64,000 nt of DNA from Segatella maculosa DSM 19339 = JCM 15638 (GCF_000382385.1 NZ_KB908320.1:124001-188000), one strand, 5' to 3'. Shown: positions 17,567 to 27,951, counted from the stretch's first letter. Made by a program: numbers and translations. Notes: generated from the letters alone by a model not told the origin.

Positions 17567-18220
17567 TTATTCTTCATATTCGGTGGTATCATCAATGCCC
17601 GCTTCCGTGAGTGCTTCCTTGCGTTCAATGCAGGTGCCGCATCTTCCGCAATGCTTGTCAGCACCCTTATAACAGCTCCACGTTTCGGCGTATTTGAGAC
17701 CGAGTTGCTTGCCAATGCGTGCAATGTCGCCCTTTGTGATATGGGTATAAGGTGCTTCAACATGAGCATTAACAAAGGTGCCGGCATAGGCGGCAGCATC
17801 TATGGCCTTGATGAATTCGGGGCGACAGTCGGGATAAATGGTGTGGTCTCCGCCGTGATTGGCTATTAACACTTTCTTGAGGTTGTTGCTCTCTGCGATG
17901 CCGATGGCAATAGATAGCATGATGCCGTTACGGAAAGGCACCACGGTTGATTTCATGTTCTCGTCGGCATAATTCCCCTCGGGAATGGCTTCGCCGCCTT
18001 CGAGCAAAGAACTTTTAAAGTATTGGCCCATGAAATCAAGATTGATGGTGATGTGCTTGATGCCCAATCGCCTGCAGTGCATCTCGGCAAGGGGTATCTC
18101 TTTGGCGTTGTGGTTGCTTCCGTAGTTGAAACTGATACCGAGCGCTATCTCGTTTTTCTTGTCATAAAGCAGCGTAATACTATCCATTCCGCCACTGACG
18201 ATGATTACCGAATCTTTCAT
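17567..18220 (-). CDS. queC: 7-cyano-7-deazaguanine synthase
   Basis: A 217-residue enzyme converting carboxy-deazaguanine to preQ0 with ATP and ammonia, on the path to queuosine. The N-terminal PP-loop SGGMDSITLLYD binds ATP. The C-terminal zinc site is CYKGADKHCGRCGTC, with four cysteines as in the family. It starts 4 bases after the radA stop, so it is the second gene of that operon. No other queuosine genes are in the window. Confidence 0.96.
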   Translation of the reverse strand: MKDSVIIVSGGMDSITLLYDKKNEIALGISFNYGSNHNAKEIPLAEMHCRRLGIKHITINLDFMGQYFKSSLLEGGEAIPEGNYADENMKSTVVPFRNGIMLSIAIGIAESNNLKKVLIANHGGDHTIYPDCRPEFIKAIDAAAYAGTFVNAHVEAPYTHITKGDIARIGKQLGLKYAETWSCYKGADKHCGRCGTCIERKEALTEAGIDDTTEYEE

Positions 18221-18224
18221 ATAT

Positions 18225-19607
18225 TTATCCGAACAACGTTCTTAGTGCCTCTTCCACCTTCTTTACGGGGTGGAGCGCTATCTTATATTTACGTTTATCA
18301 AAGCCTTTCAGGTTATGTGCAGGTATGATCATGTGGGCGAAACCTAATTTCTCGGCTTCAGCAATGCGTTGATCAATGCGATTGACAGGGCGCACCTCAC
18401 CACTCAGTCCGACTTCTCCGGCCATGCACCAACCGGCTTCTATCGCCGTATCGACATTGCTTGACAGAACAGCCGCTATCACACTAAGGTCCATAGCAAG
18501 GTCGGTCACGCGCAGTCCGCCGGCAATATTGATGAAAACATCCTTTTGCATGAGTTTGAAGCCAACGCGCTTTTCAAGCACGGCAAGCAGCATGTTGAGG
18601 CGTCGTTGGTCGAAACCCGTAGCAGAACGTTGCGGAGTTCCATACGCTGCCGACGACACCAAAGCTTGCGTTTCCACCAAGAATGGTCTTACACCCTCGA
18701 TTGCCGAAGAGATAGCTATGCCCGAAAGTCCTTCGTAGTCTTGTGTCAATAAGAGTTCGGAAGGATTAGATACTTGCCTAAGTCCGTTTTGTTGCATTTC
18801 ATAAATTCCAAGTTCCGATGTGCTCCCAAAACGGTTCTTGATAGAACGGAGAATCCGGTACATATAATGCTGGTCGCCTTCAAACTGAATGACCGTATCC
18901 ACAATGTGCTCCAATATCTTTGGACCTGCCAATGTGCCTTCCTTGTTGATGTGCCCAATGAGAATTACAGGAATAGCGCTTGTTTTAGCAAAACGAAGCA
19001 AGGCTGCTGCACATTCGCGCACCTGAGTGATGCTTCCGGGGGAGCTTTCAACGTCCGAAGTGGAAATAGTCTGTATAGAATCAATAATCACAAGCTCGGG
19101 CTTCACCTCTTTTATATGGTCAAAGATATTTTCGAGTGAAGTCTCGCAAAGAACCATCACTTCACTGTTGCCCCCAATACGCTCGGCCCTCATCTTAATC
19201 TGCTGGGCACTTTCTTCCCCGCTCACATATAGAATACGGTGTTCGGTCATGTGAAGAATAGTCTGAAGCGTCAGTGTACTCTTGCCAATTCCCGGTTCAC
19301 CACCAAGCAACACAATGCTTCCTGGAACCAAACCGCCACCCAGAACTCGATTTAATTCATCATCGTGCATGTCTATTCGCGGTTCATCTTTTGCAGAAAT
19401 TTCACGAAGGTATAGAGGTTTGTTCTTGTTTGACAGACTGTTCCTGACGGCATGTGCAGCCGTTTTTGCAGCCATTGAACCCGTGTCATTGGCAATACGT
19501 ATTTCCTTAAACGTGTTCCATTGGCCGCAACTGGGACATTTCCCAATCCATTTTGCCGATTCTTGTCCGCAGTTGCTGCACACGTATGCAATCTTATCCT
19601 TGGCCAT
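18225..19607 (-). CDS. radA: DNA repair protein RadA
   Basis: A 460-residue RecA-like branch-migration protein acting in recombination. Visible parts are the N-terminal zinc finger CSNCGQESAKWIGKCPSCG (about 10-28), Walker A GGEPGIGKST (about 101-110), the RadA-specific KNRFGSTSE motif (about 260-268), and a C-terminal Lon-protease-like domain that lacks proteolytic residues. Length is usual. It is first in the radA-queC operon with a perfect consensus promoter. Confidence 0.97.
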   Translation of the reverse strand: MAKDKIAYVCSNCGQESAKWIGKCPSCGQWNTFKEIRIANDTGSMAAKTAAHAVRNSLSNKNKPLYLREISAKDEPRIDMHDDELNRVLGGGLVPGSIVLLGGEPGIGKSTLTLQTILHMTEHRILYVSGEESAQQIKMRAERIGGNSEVMVLCETSLENIFDHIKEVKPELVIIDSIQTISTSDVESSPGSITQVRECAAALLRFAKTSAIPVILIGHINKEGTLAGPKILEHIVDTVIQFEGDQHYMYRILRSIKNRFGSTSELGIYEMQQNGLRQVSNPSELLLTQDYEGLSGIAISSAIEGVRPFLVETQALVSSAAYGTPQRSATGFDQRRLNMLLAVLEKRVGFKLMQKDVFINIAGGLRVTDLAMDLSVIAAVLSSNVDTAIEAGWCMAGEVGLSGEVRPVNRIDQRIAEAEKLGFAHMIIPAHNLKGFDKRKYKIALHPVKKVEEALRTLFG

Positions 19608-19637
19608 TTCTATGTCTGCTTCTTGTTATATTTCCCA

Positions 19638-19668
19638 CAAAAGTAACAATAAATTCTATAGTTCCAAA
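19638..19668 (-). promoter_or_regulatory. Consensus promoter of radA-queC
   Basis: On the minus strand TTTG, exactly 19 bases, TACTTTTG: a full match to the Bacteroidetes consensus, about 30 bases upstream of the radA start. Confidence 0.85.
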
Positions 19669-19677
19669 ATTATTTGT

Positions 19678-19685
19678 TACTTTTG
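19678..19685 (+). promoter_or_regulatory. -7 element of the lipoprotein-TPR operon
   Basis: TACTTTTG followed by C, 33 bases before the lipoprotein start at 19719. It is divergent from, and only 10 bases beyond, the radA promoter, so the two promoters share the same short region. Confidence 0.5.
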
Positions 19686-19718
19686 CATGGTTTAGAAACG
19701 GATATAAAACGTGTTTGA

Positions 19719-20636
19719 ATGATGAAATTTCTAAGTCATAAAATATCCCTTTTTGCTTTGGTCTTACTCGTCTCTGCCTGTGGACAATCCTACGATGAGC
19801 AAAGAAGACTGTCACGTGCCGAGCGTCAACGGCTCTTTCGAGAAGACTCATTGGCCCTGAAAATAGCCGTTATGCCTACGCTTGATTGTCTTCCCTTGTA
19901 TCTGATGAAAGACCACCAGCTTTATGATACGGCACGATTGGATTTGCGTCTGAAGTTCTTTACAGCCCAAATGGACTGTGATTCAGCTCTGTTAAATAAA
20001 CGCGTAGAGGGTTCTATCAGTGACCTTGTACGCACGGAGCGAATGAAGAAGCGTGGCCTACAACTTGATTATCTCACCGCTACCAATGCCTATTGGCAAC
20101 TATATTCCAATCGTAAATCACGCCTGAAACGACTCAATCAATTAGGGGATAAAATGATTGCCATGACTCGTTTCTCGGCAACCGACTATCTGACCGACCG
20201 CACGCTTGACACGGTCAAAACGCAGGCCCGCGTATATCGGGTACAATTCAATAATGTGTTCATTCGCTTAAACATGCTACTTAACAATGAGATTGATGCC
20301 CTTTGGCTTACGGAACCACAGGCAACTAAAGCCCGCATACTTGAAAATCCTATGCTACGTGACAGTCGTGATTTTAAAATATCGCTTGGGGTATTAGCCT
20401 TACGTCATGCTGGAGTGAGTGACAATCGGCGCAAGTTGCAACTTCGAGAGTTTGTAAAAGCATATAATAAGGCATGCGATTCTATTAATGAAAACGGGAC
20501 AGTACACTATGCCGATTTACTTCGGAAGTATTGCAAGGCAGATGAAAGAACGATTTCTGCATTGCCAAAACTGAAGTTTCATCATGTAGCTAAACCGAGA
20601 GCGAAGGACATTCAAATCGCTTCTAACTTTCAATAA
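19719..20636 (+). CDS. Putative lipoprotein resembling ABC substrate-binding proteins
   Basis: A 305-residue lipoprotein: signal MKFLSHKISLFALVLLVSAC with the lipid-bearing cysteine at about 21. The mature part begins with a charged linker, then KIAVMPTLDCLPLYLMKD, like the first strand-helix of NMT1/ThiY-type binding proteins, and INDALWLTEPQA-type segments (here NEIDALWLTEPQA) typical of that fold. No permease or ATPase gene accompanies it. The next gene starts 9 bases downstream. The start could also be the next codon (19722). A binding role is inferred from fold resemblance only. Confidence 0.65.
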   Translation: MMKFLSHKISLFALVLLVSACGQSYDEQRRLSRAERQRLFREDSLALKIAVMPTLDCLPLYLMKDHQLYDTARLDLRLKFFTAQMDCDSALLNKRVEGSISDLVRTERMKKRGLQLDYLTATNAYWQLYSNRKSRLKRLNQLGDKMIAMTRFSATDYLTDRTLDTVKTQARVYRVQFNNVFIRLNMLLNNEIDALWLTEPQATKARILENPMLRDSRDFKISLGVLALRHAGVSDNRRKLQLREFVKAYNKACDSINENGTVHYADLLRKYCKADERTISALPKLKFHHVAKPRAKDIQIASNFQ

Positions 20637-20645
20637 CTTGTACTC

Positions 20646-22964
20646 ATGCCTTCATCTCAAATTGAACTACAAGCTGTATTATCATTGATTCTTGAACAAA
20701 AGAATCTACCTTTGGCGTTAAAAAACATTCAATTGTTCATCAAACAAGTAGGACTCTCGCAGTTCGATACGCGCATCGAAGAGATAGCGTCGGGCTATCA
20801 ACTCATGAAAGATTACATGTTGCGGGGCTATCAAGACGATATGCGCCCGCAACTTTATCATTCTATGCTAAGGCAACTCTACAGCATCGCGTTCGACGTA
20901 AGGGTCAAGCAGACCGTAATCAGCGGTGGTTATCATGGATTGGCAGAGCTGAGTGCACGTCACATCAATCTGTCTGACGGCGATATGCAACAAAAGCTGG
21001 AGGCCTACGTGCAGGACTTGGCCATGTTGTTGCTGGAGCCTGATACCGTCCGGAGCGAGAAAGAACGCACTTTGCGCAGGCAGCATCAGCACTACGTAGC
21101 TTCAGTCTTTGATGCCATCGTGGTTTCGTTCTATTGGAACGAAGCCGTCCATAGCGCTTTACTTCAACTTATACTCAGTCCAATGGTCGACTCTTTTGAT
21201 GCCTTGACGCTCGTCTCTGCAGTGGCATTGAGCGGCATGAACGGCTTCGACCCTTGGCGCTTCAAATTGTTGTTGGCCGTATGGCAACAGACAGAAGACG
21301 AGGAACTGCGCCAAAGGGCCTTCGTGGGGTGGGCACTCATGGCCTGCACCGACGGCATGAGGCTTTTTGATGATGCTGCCGAACAGATGCTTTCCGTCCT
21401 CGAAACAGCAAATGCCGACGAGCTGCGCCGACAACTCTACGAGCTGCAATGCCAAATCTTCTATTGCAGCAGTGCCCGTCGCGACAACGAAAGCATACAG
21501 AAAGAGATTATCCCCAACCTGATAAAGGGGAAACAACTGAGGTTCGACCGTTTCGGAATCGAAGAAAACGAAGATTCTTTGGAGGATATCCTGCATCCCG
21601 ACAAGGCAGAGCAGGAAATGGAACGCATTGAGGAGAGTATGAACCGCATGACAGAGATGCAGAAGCAGGGTGCCGACATCTATTTCGGAGGCTTCTCGCA
21701 GATGAAAAGGTTTCCGTTCTTCTCTTCGGTCAGCAATTGGTTCGTGCCGTTCTCAAAGCAAAATCCAGAGATTGCAGAAGTACTCAGCCAACTGGACAGC
21801 ACAAAACTGATTGATGCGATGCTAAAAGGCGGGCTCTTTTGCAATTCCGACAAATATTCATTTAGCTTTGCCCTGAAGTCGGTCTATGAGCAGCTTCCGC
21901 CGAAAGTACGCGAGATGATGAACACCACCGACGGCATGATGTTGCTGGAAAGCGCCGAAGACATGAACAAACCGTCTTACAAACGACTGCAATATCTGCA
22001 AGACCTCTATCGCTTCTTTGAATTGAACCCTTACCGCGCAGAGTTCAGAAATCCTTTCTGGAACGACCATGTAACCCGCAACAGCCAATTCTTCCTGCAC
22101 GACGCACTTCCTTTCGCGTCCTTTTACAAGGAAATCATCTCCCTGATGTCTTTTGCCGCGAAGCGGAAAGAATGGGCGTTCATGCGCGAACTGTCAGAGC
22201 GACATCGGCCAGACCGGCAGGAAACGCTTCACCTGCTGACCACGGACGTGGAGCGACTGCAACGTTATTATCGCCTGCAGAACACGCTTTCGTGCCATTT
22301 CCACGAATACGAACAGGCCCATCGCTATTGCCGCTCGCTCGTGATTGCCGGATTGGTTGCACACGAAGAGAGCCGTGTGAAAGCCGAAGCGGTGGCCTAT
22401 GATGAGCAGACGCACTTGTTGAAGCTCGACAGCGAACCCTTGGATTTAGGTTTCGCCACCGAAAGAGATTTGCGAAGCTATGCCTCGACCGCTTTGAGAG
22501 CCACACTTTTCGAAGAGGCCGCCCGTGTCTATCAAGCGCTTTTTGAGGCCACCGGCAACAACCGTTACCGCTGGCACCATGCCCTGGCACTGATGAACAT
22601 GGGGCGCGTGGAAGAGACGCTCTCGCTCCTTTACCCTTTGGACATGGAAGAAGTGAACATTCCCGTGAAGCGCACGATAGCGTGGGCCTTGCTGCTCCGA
22701 CGCAAGCCCGACCAAGCCGAGCGTTATTACGAAGCGATATTGTCGTCGGACGCCGTCATCACCGAGGACTATTTGAACGCCGGCTACAGCAAGTGGTTCT
22801 TGAACAAGAATAACGAAGCGGTCGTCCTGTTCAAGAATTGGCTTGCGCAGCAGTCCACGGAAACCATATCCTCGGTCTTCGGGCAAGACCACCGTCTGCT
22901 CGAAGACAACGGCATCGGCACGATAGACCGTATGTTGATAGAAGACCTCGTAGGTTCGGAATAA
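20646..22964 (+). CDS. Large TPR-like helical protein, function unknown
   Basis: A 772-residue protein without signal peptide or membrane helix, almost entirely helical. The C-terminal part (about 600-740) has recognisable tetratricopeptide-like pairs such as FEEAARVYQALFEATGNNRYRWHHALAL and KPDQAERYYEAILSS. The middle contains an acidic stretch (about 300-345) with many Met/Glu residues. It follows the binding-protein-like lipoprotein by 9 bases, so the two are co-expressed; in Bacteroidales such pairs recur but I know of no assigned function. Probably a scaffold; that is inference. Confidence 0.7.
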   Translation: MPSSQIELQAVLSLILEQKNLPLALKNIQLFIKQVGLSQFDTRIEEIASGYQLMKDYMLRGYQDDMRPQLYHSMLRQLYSIAFDVRVKQTVISGGYHGLAELSARHINLSDGDMQQKLEAYVQDLAMLLLEPDTVRSEKERTLRRQHQHYVASVFDAIVVSFYWNEAVHSALLQLILSPMVDSFDALTLVSAVALSGMNGFDPWRFKLLLAVWQQTEDEELRQRAFVGWALMACTDGMRLFDDAAEQMLSVLETANADELRRQLYELQCQIFYCSSARRDNESIQKEIIPNLIKGKQLRFDRFGIEENEDSLEDILHPDKAEQEMERIEESMNRMTEMQKQGADIYFGGFSQMKRFPFFSSVSNWFVPFSKQNPEIAEVLSQLDSTKLIDAMLKGGLFCNSDKYSFSFALKSVYEQLPPKVREMMNTTDGMMLLESAEDMNKPSYKRLQYLQDLYRFFELNPYRAEFRNPFWNDHVTRNSQFFLHDALPFASFYKEIISLMSFAAKRKEWAFMRELSERHRPDRQETLHLLTTDVERLQRYYRLQNTLSCHFHEYEQAHRYCRSLVIAGLVAHEESRVKAEAVAYDEQTHLLKLDSEPLDLGFATERDLRSYASTALRATLFEEAARVYQALFEATGNNRYRWHHALALMNMGRVEETLSLLYPLDMEEVNIPVKRTIAWALLLRRKPDQAERYYEAILSSDAVITEDYLNAGYSKWFLNKNNEAVVLFKNWLAQQSTETISSVFGQDHRLLEDNGIGTIDRMLIEDLVGSE

Positions 22965-23020
22965 TCCCCTTCACACTTTGTTTGAATCGAAAGAGAGATT
23001 GCTGTCGTGGCAGTCTCAAA

Positions 23021-23212
23021 GCGGTTGCGTTGCCCAGCGCAATAGGAGAAACATGCCAGCCTCCTATAGGAAAGGTACAGTCCCGCCATGGTGGGAAACA
23101 ATTCCCGCCATGGTGAGACTACATTCCCACCATGGCGGGAACGTTATTAGATAAGTATCTCTTCGATAGGAAATAGGTATCTCTTGGGCAATAGATACGT
23201 TGGGCGTTCGTA
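23021..23212 (+). repeat. Intergenic element E (inverted partner at 27952-28100)
   Basis: The element starts GCGGTTGCGTTGCCCAGCGC and ends near ATACGTTGGGCGTTCGTA. Its flanks are nearly identical to the reverse complement of 27952-28100, including CTCCTATAGGAA and two GGTATCTCTT-type direct repeats. Its core is three 22-bp dyads (TCCCGCCATGGTGGGA and variants) at 23081-23146; the partner has one different dyad there. It lies between the TPR gene and xylB. The rest of this 397-base gap holds only the two small palindromes listed next. Confidence 0.88.
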
Positions 23213-23299
23213 TGATGTAGCCTTATAATCCGCCCGATGTTGCTTATCAATCGTCGGAAATCAGTATAGGCAATAGGGGGAAATCATGCTTTGTCCGTA

Positions 23300-23335
23300 T
23301 TCTATATAGAAAGATAAAAGAAATTCTATATAGAA
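23300..23335. promoter_or_regulatory. Two 12-bp palindromes upstream of xylB
   Basis: TTCTATATAGAA occurs at 23300-23311 and again at 23324-23335, 24 bases apart, ending 26 bases before the xylB ATG. Each is a perfect dyad, and the following bases (AGATAAAAG, CGACAAAAG) are also similar. This looks like a pair of operator half-sites for a regulator of xylulose use, but a short repeat array of this genome's usual kind is an alternative. Confidence 0.5.
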
Positions 23336-23361
23336 CGACAAAAGCACTAAATCTTAACGAA

Positions 23362-24858
23362 ATGAACGGAAAATACTTATTGGGGTTTGATGTCGGCAGC
23401 AGTTCTGTCAAGGCATCTTTGGTAGACATCGAGCGCGGAGACATTGCGGCATCGGCCTTCTATCCGGAAAAAGAGGCGCCCATCGTGGCCGTAAGGACGG
23501 GCTGGGCAGAACAAGACCCGCAGATGTGGTGGGACAATGCGAAGCTCGCGCTGAGGAAAATCATGCAGCAAGCCGGTGCCAAGGGCGAAGACATCGCGGC
23601 CATCGGCATCTCTTATCAGATGCACGGGCTGGTGTGTGTGGACAAGAACCAAAAAGTGTTGCGGCCGAGCATCATCTGGTGCGACTCGCGTGCGGTGGCT
23701 TACGGTGAGCGCGCATTCAACGAACTGGGCAAGGAACGTTGCCTGACGCATTTGCTTAACTCGCCCGGCAATTTCACGGCCGCCAAATTGGCTTGGGTGA
23801 AAGAGAACGAACCGGAACTATTCAGGCAGATTGACAAGGTGATGCTGCCCGGCGACTATATCGCCATGAAGCTCACGGGTGAAGCGCAGACGACGATCAG
23901 TGGCCTTTCCGAAGGGATGATGTGGGACTTCAAGGCCAAGAGGCCGGCCAAGTTCCTCTTGGATTATTTCGGCTTTGAAGACAGCTTGTTGGCAGAGGTT
24001 GTTCCAACGTTCGGCATTCAGAGTGTGGTTTCCGAAGAGGCGGCGCAGGAGTTGGGCCTGAAGGCGGGGACGCCCATCGGCTATCGTGCGGGCGACCAGC
24101 CCAACAATGCCGTCAGCCTGAACGTGTTCAATCCAGGAGAGATAGCAAGTACGGCGGGCACGTCGGGTGTTGTGTATGGTGTTTTGGGCGACGTGAATTA
24201 CGATCCCGAGAGTCGTGTGAACACCTTCGCGCATGCCAACTATACGACTGCGACGGACAGGCTGGGCGTGCTTCTCTGCATCAATGGCACCGGTATTCTC
24301 AATGCCTGGATGCATCGCAATATCACGTCGGACCTCAGCTACTCGGAGATGAACGACTTGGCAGCAAGCGTTCCTGTGGGCAGCGAGGGCGTCAAGATTA
24401 TTCCGTTCGGGAACGGCGCGGAACGTGTGCTCGGGAATAAGGAAGTGGGCTGCTCTGTCCATGGCGTGAACTTCAACAAGCATGGCCGTACCCATCTTGC
24501 AAGGGCAGCCCAAGAGGGCATCGTCTTCAGTTTCTGCTACGGAATGGAAATCATGCAGCAGATGGGAATGGAACTGAACAAGATACATGCAGGCAGGGCC
24601 AACATGTTCTTGAGTCCGCTGTTCAGGGAGACTTTGGCCAATGTCAGTGGCGCGACTATCGAACTGTATGAGACGGACGGAAGTGTCGGTGCCGCAAAAG
24701 GCGCGGGCATCGGCGCGGGCATATACAAAGACCACGACGAAGCCTTCTCGACATTAAAGAGATTGGCTATCATAGCGCCCGAAGAAAGCAAGCGCGAAGA
24801 ATATATCGAGGCCTATCGCGAATGGAAAAACATACTTGAGAAGAGCCTTTCTCGATAA
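23362..24858 (+). CDS. xylB: Xylulokinase
   Basis: A 498-residue FGGY-family kinase that phosphorylates D-xylulose for entry to the pentose phosphate pathway. The N-terminal phosphate-1 motif is GFDVGSSSVKASLVD (about 8-22), the substrate segment is ISYQMHGLV (about 90-98), with IWCDSRA following, and the second ATPase lobe has GTSGVVYG (about 265-272). The C-terminal NMFLSPLFRETLAN segment fits the family. It is monocistronic here: no xylose isomerase or transporter is adjacent, unlike many xyl operons. Confidence 0.93.
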   Translation: MNGKYLLGFDVGSSSVKASLVDIERGDIAASAFYPEKEAPIVAVRTGWAEQDPQMWWDNAKLALRKIMQQAGAKGEDIAAIGISYQMHGLVCVDKNQKVLRPSIIWCDSRAVAYGERAFNELGKERCLTHLLNSPGNFTAAKLAWVKENEPELFRQIDKVMLPGDYIAMKLTGEAQTTISGLSEGMMWDFKAKRPAKFLLDYFGFEDSLLAEVVPTFGIQSVVSEEAAQELGLKAGTPIGYRAGDQPNNAVSLNVFNPGEIASTAGTSGVVYGVLGDVNYDPESRVNTFAHANYTTATDRLGVLLCINGTGILNAWMHRNITSDLSYSEMNDLAASVPVGSEGVKIIPFGNGAERVLGNKEVGCSVHGVNFNKHGRTHLARAAQEGIVFSFCYGMEIMQQMGMELNKIHAGRANMFLSPLFRETLANVSGATIELYETDGSVGAAKGAGIGAGIYKDHDEAFSTLKRLAIIAPEESKREEYIEAYREWKNILEKSLSR

Positions 24859-24917
24859 CATCCCCCTCTAATTTAAAAGAGAGACGGCTCGGAATGAAAT
24901 TAGACGCGGCACAGAAT

Positions 24918-24963
24918 GAAAAAACATCCCCATCTTTTTCCAATCAGATGGGGATGTCTTCTT
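24918..24963. terminator. Bidirectional terminator between xylB and uvrA
   Basis: ACATCCCCATCT (24924-24935) pairs with AGATGGGGATGT (24946-24957) around a 10-base loop, with a run of A before and T-rich sequence after. It lies between the convergent xylB and uvrA genes and can serve both. Confidence 0.85.
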
Positions 24964-25022
24964 GCTCTATGTATTTCCAAATATGAACGCCGACCGTTCC
25001 GGTTCCTTTAGACACATGGATT

Positions 25023-27863
25023 TTAGGAGGAGCGTTTCAGGCTCTTCGCAAGGTATTTCATGGTATAACCCTGCTGGCTGCGTACAATCTCCTCGGGCGT
25101 TCCCGTGGCAAGAATGGTGCCGCCACCACGGCCGCCTTCGGGTCCTACGTCGATGACGTGGTCGGCCAACTTGATGACGTCCATGTTGTGCTCAATGATG
25201 ATTACGGTGTTGCCGCGGTCGGTGAGCCGTCGGAGCACGTCCATCAAGATGCGGATATCCTCGAAGTGGAGGCCCGTGGTGGGCTCGTCGAGGATATAAA
25301 GCGTGCGGCCCGTGTCGCGTTTGGCTAATTCGGTGGCCAGTTTCACGCGTTGACTCTCGCCGCCCGACAGCGTAGTCGAGCTCTGACCAAGTTTGATATA
25401 ACCCAAGCCAACGTCTTGCAAGGTTTTGATTTTCGGCAGAATGGACGGTATGTTCTCGAAGAACTCCACGGCTTGATTGATGGTCATGTCGAGCACGTCG
25501 GCTATAGATTTCCCCTTGAAGCGCACTTCAAGCGTTTCGCGGTTGTAGCGTTTGCCGTGGCACACCTCGCAAGGTATCATCACGTCGGGCAGGAAGTTCA
25601 TTTCGATGGTTTTATAGCCGTTGCCACCGCAGGCCTCGCACCGGCCACCTTTCACGTTGAAAGAGAAGCGCCCCGGCTTGTAGCCGCGTATCTTGGCTTC
25701 GGGCAGGTTGACAAAGAGGCTGCGGATATCGCTGAAGACACCCGTGTAGGTGGCCGGATTGCTTCGCGGCGTGCGGCCGATAGGGCTTTGGTCTACGTTG
25801 ACTACCTTATCTATATTGTCCACGCCCTCGACCCTGTCATAGGGCATAGGCTTCTTGAGCGAACGGTAGAAATGTTGAGAGAGAATGGGCTGTAGCGTCT
25901 CATTGACGAGAGTCGACTTACCCGACCCCGACACACCCGTGACGACAATCAGCTTGCCCAGTGGAAAGTCCACGTCGACATGCTTTAGGTTGTTTCCCTT
26001 TGCCCCGAAAATCCGAATATACTTGCCGTTCCCCTTGCGACGCTCGGACGGAACATCAATCCTCCGGTCGCCATTGAGGTAATCGGCCGTGATGGTGTGA
26101 CTCTTGAGCATCTCCTTAGGCGTTCCCTGAAAGACTACCTCTCCACCCTTCCGGCCAGCCTTCGGTCCGATATCGATAATCCAATCGGCGGCGCGCATCA
26201 TGTCTTCGTCGTGCTCCACGACAATGACCGTATTACCCAAATCGCGCAGTTCCTTCAGGGAGCGTATCAGCCTATCGTTGTCGCGCTGGTGCAGACCGAT
26301 GCTCGGCTCGTCGAGAATATAGAGTACGTTGACGAGCTGGCTTCCGATTTGCGTAGCTAGTCGGATACGCTGGCTCTCACCGCCCGACAGCGTGGCACTT
26401 TGTCGGTTGAGCGAGAGATAGTCCAAGCCCACTTCAAGGAGAAAGTTCACCCGAGTGCGGATTTCCTTAAGTATCTCGCCGGCAATCTTCCGCTGCTGCG
26501 GTTCCATGTGCTCTTCCACATGCTCGAGCCATTCTTTGAGGTCGTTGATGTCGAGGTCGGCCACCTCTGTGATATTCTTGTCCCATATGCGATAAGAGCG
26601 CGCTTCTTGGTTGAGCCGTTGCCCTTTGCATTCCGGGCAGACCGCGGTGCCTAAGAACTGGTCGGCCCACTTCTTTCCCGCAGCCGAATCATCGCTCTCC
26701 ATCACCGTCTGCAGATACTTGACGATGCCATCGAAAGCAACGAAGTAGTCTGATGAAGTATGAATGAGCTTCCGGTCTATTTTCACGTTCTCCAGACTGC
26801 CATACAAGATTTCGTCGACGGCTTCTTGCGGAATATCCTTGAAAGGCGTCTTGAGGTCACAGTCGTATTTCCTGAGGATAGCGTCAATCTGCCAGAAGAT
26901 CATTTGGTTTTTATATTTCCCCAACGGAACGATAGCTCCGTCATGAATATTCATCTTGGCATCGGGAATCACTCTTTTGAGGTCGATTTCGCTGACATAA
27001 CCCAACCCTTTACAACGCGTGCAGGCTCCCTCCGGAGAATTGAACGAGAAGATATTGGGAGCAGGGTCTTTGTAGGAGACGCCAGAAGTGGGACACATAA
27101 GTCGCTTAGAGAAGAACTTGCCTTCGTCGCTATCCTTGTCAAGCACCATGATGAGACCTTCGCCCTGTTTCATGGCCTCTTGAACGCTCTTGGTCAGTCG
27201 TTCATGCGAGACATCTTCAACGAGCATCTTGTCAACCACCACCTCTATATTATGGTTCTTATAGCGGTCGGTCTTCATTCCCCGTGTGATTTCCTTGATT
27301 TCTCCATCCACCCGGATATAGATATAGCCTTTACGTCGCATGCTCTCGAAGAGTTCGCGATAGTGGCCTTTTCGGTTTCTGATGAGCGGTGCAAGGATAT
27401 AGATTCGCTTTCCGACATAACCGTGGGTAATCATTTCGATGACATTCTCCTCGGTGAACTTCACCATCTTCTCTCCCGTGACATAGCTGTAGGCAGTCCC
27501 TGCACGTGCATACAGAAGGCGCAGATAGTCATAAATCTCCGTCGTCGTGCCCACGGTAGAACGCGGATTCCGGTTCGTCGTCTTCTGCTCAATGCTGATA
27601 ACGGGGCTCAAGCCGGTTATCTTATCAACGTCAGGCCGTTCCATGTTTCCAAGAAAATTCCGGGCATAGGCCGAGAACGTCTCGATGTATCGGCGTTGCC
27701 CCTCGGCAAATAGGGTGTCGAACGCCAAGGAAGATTTACCGGAGCCCGAAAGGCCCGTTATCACTGTCAGCGAGTTGCGAGGGATTTCAACGTCAATGTT
27801 CTTCAGATTGTGCACGCGTGCTCCCCACACATTTATCTTTTTATCTTCTCTTTCCATTTCCAT
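25023..27863 (-). CDS. uvrA: Excinuclease ABC subunit A
   Basis: A 946-residue damage-recognition ATPase. It has two ABC modules: Walker [15 protein letters not shown] (about 38-51) and [14 protein letters not shown] (about 640), and two signature motifs [13 protein letters not shown] and [13 protein letters not shown]. The second zinc module is complete ([16 protein letters not shown] followed by [10 protein letters not shown]). The first reads LMCPTSGVS then GACTRC, so one of the four cysteines of the E. coli-type module is replaced. It stands alone between xylB and repeat element E'. The start could also be the third codon. Confidence 0.97.
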   Translation of the reverse strand: MEMEREDKKINVWGARVHNLKNIDVEIPRNSLTVITGLSGSGKSSLAFDTLFAEGQRRYIETFSAYARNFLGNMERPDVDKITGLSPVISIEQKTTNRNPRSTVGTTTEIYDYLRLLYARAGTAYSYVTGEKMVKFTEENVIEMITHGYVGKRIYILAPLIRNRKGHYRELFESMRRKGYIYIRVDGEIKEITRGMKTDRYKNHNIEVVVDKMLVEDVSHERLTKSVQEAMKQGEGLIMVLDKDSDEGKFFSKRLMCPTSGVSYKDPAPNIFSFNSPEGACTRCKGLGYVSEIDLKRVIPDAKMNIHDGAIVPLGKYKNQMIFWQIDAILRKYDCDLKTPFKDIPQEAVDEILYGSLENVKIDRKLIHTSSDYFVAFDGIVKYLQTVMESDDSAAGKKWADQFLGTAVCPECKGQRLNQEARSYRIWDKNITEVADLDINDLKEWLEHVEEHMEPQQRKIAGEILKEIRTRVNFLLEVGLDYLSLNRQSATLSGGESQRIRLATQIGSQLVNVLYILDEPSIGLHQRDNDRLIRSLKELRDLGNTVIVVEHDEDMMRAADWIIDIGPKAGRKGGEVVFQGTPKEMLKSHTITADYLNGDRRIDVPSERRKGNGKYIRIFGAKGNNLKHVDVDFPLGKLIVVTGVSGSGKSTLVNETLQPILSQHFYRSLKKPMPYDRVEGVDNIDKVVNVDQSPIGRTPRSNPATYTGVFSDIRSLFVNLPEAKIRGYKPGRFSFNVKGGRCEACGGNGYKTIEMNFLPDVMIPCEVCHGKRYNRETLEVRFKGKSIADVLDMTINQAVEFFENIPSILPKIKTLQDVGLGYIKLGQSSTTLSGGESQRVKLATELAKRDTGRTLYILDEPTTGLHFEDIRILMDVLRRLTDRGNTVIIIEHNMDVIKLADHVIDVGPEGGRGGGTILATGTPEEIVRSQQGYTMKYLAKSLKRSS

Positions 27864-27951
27864 AAGGAAGTCTTTTGCTTGTTTATAAAGTCGTTTCTTA
27901 CCTGTTCACCCTATTGCCAGTGCCAGTCTCTGCCGATTGAAAGGCAACATT

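Noticed and set aside
18215..18230. A preQ1-type riboswitch for queC
   Set aside because: queC starts 4 bases after the radA stop, which leaves no room for a leader, and the radA leader is too short.
26760..27713. 317-codon plus-strand frame opposite uvrA
   Set aside because: It is an antisense shadow of the conserved UvrA sequence with no recognisable domain.
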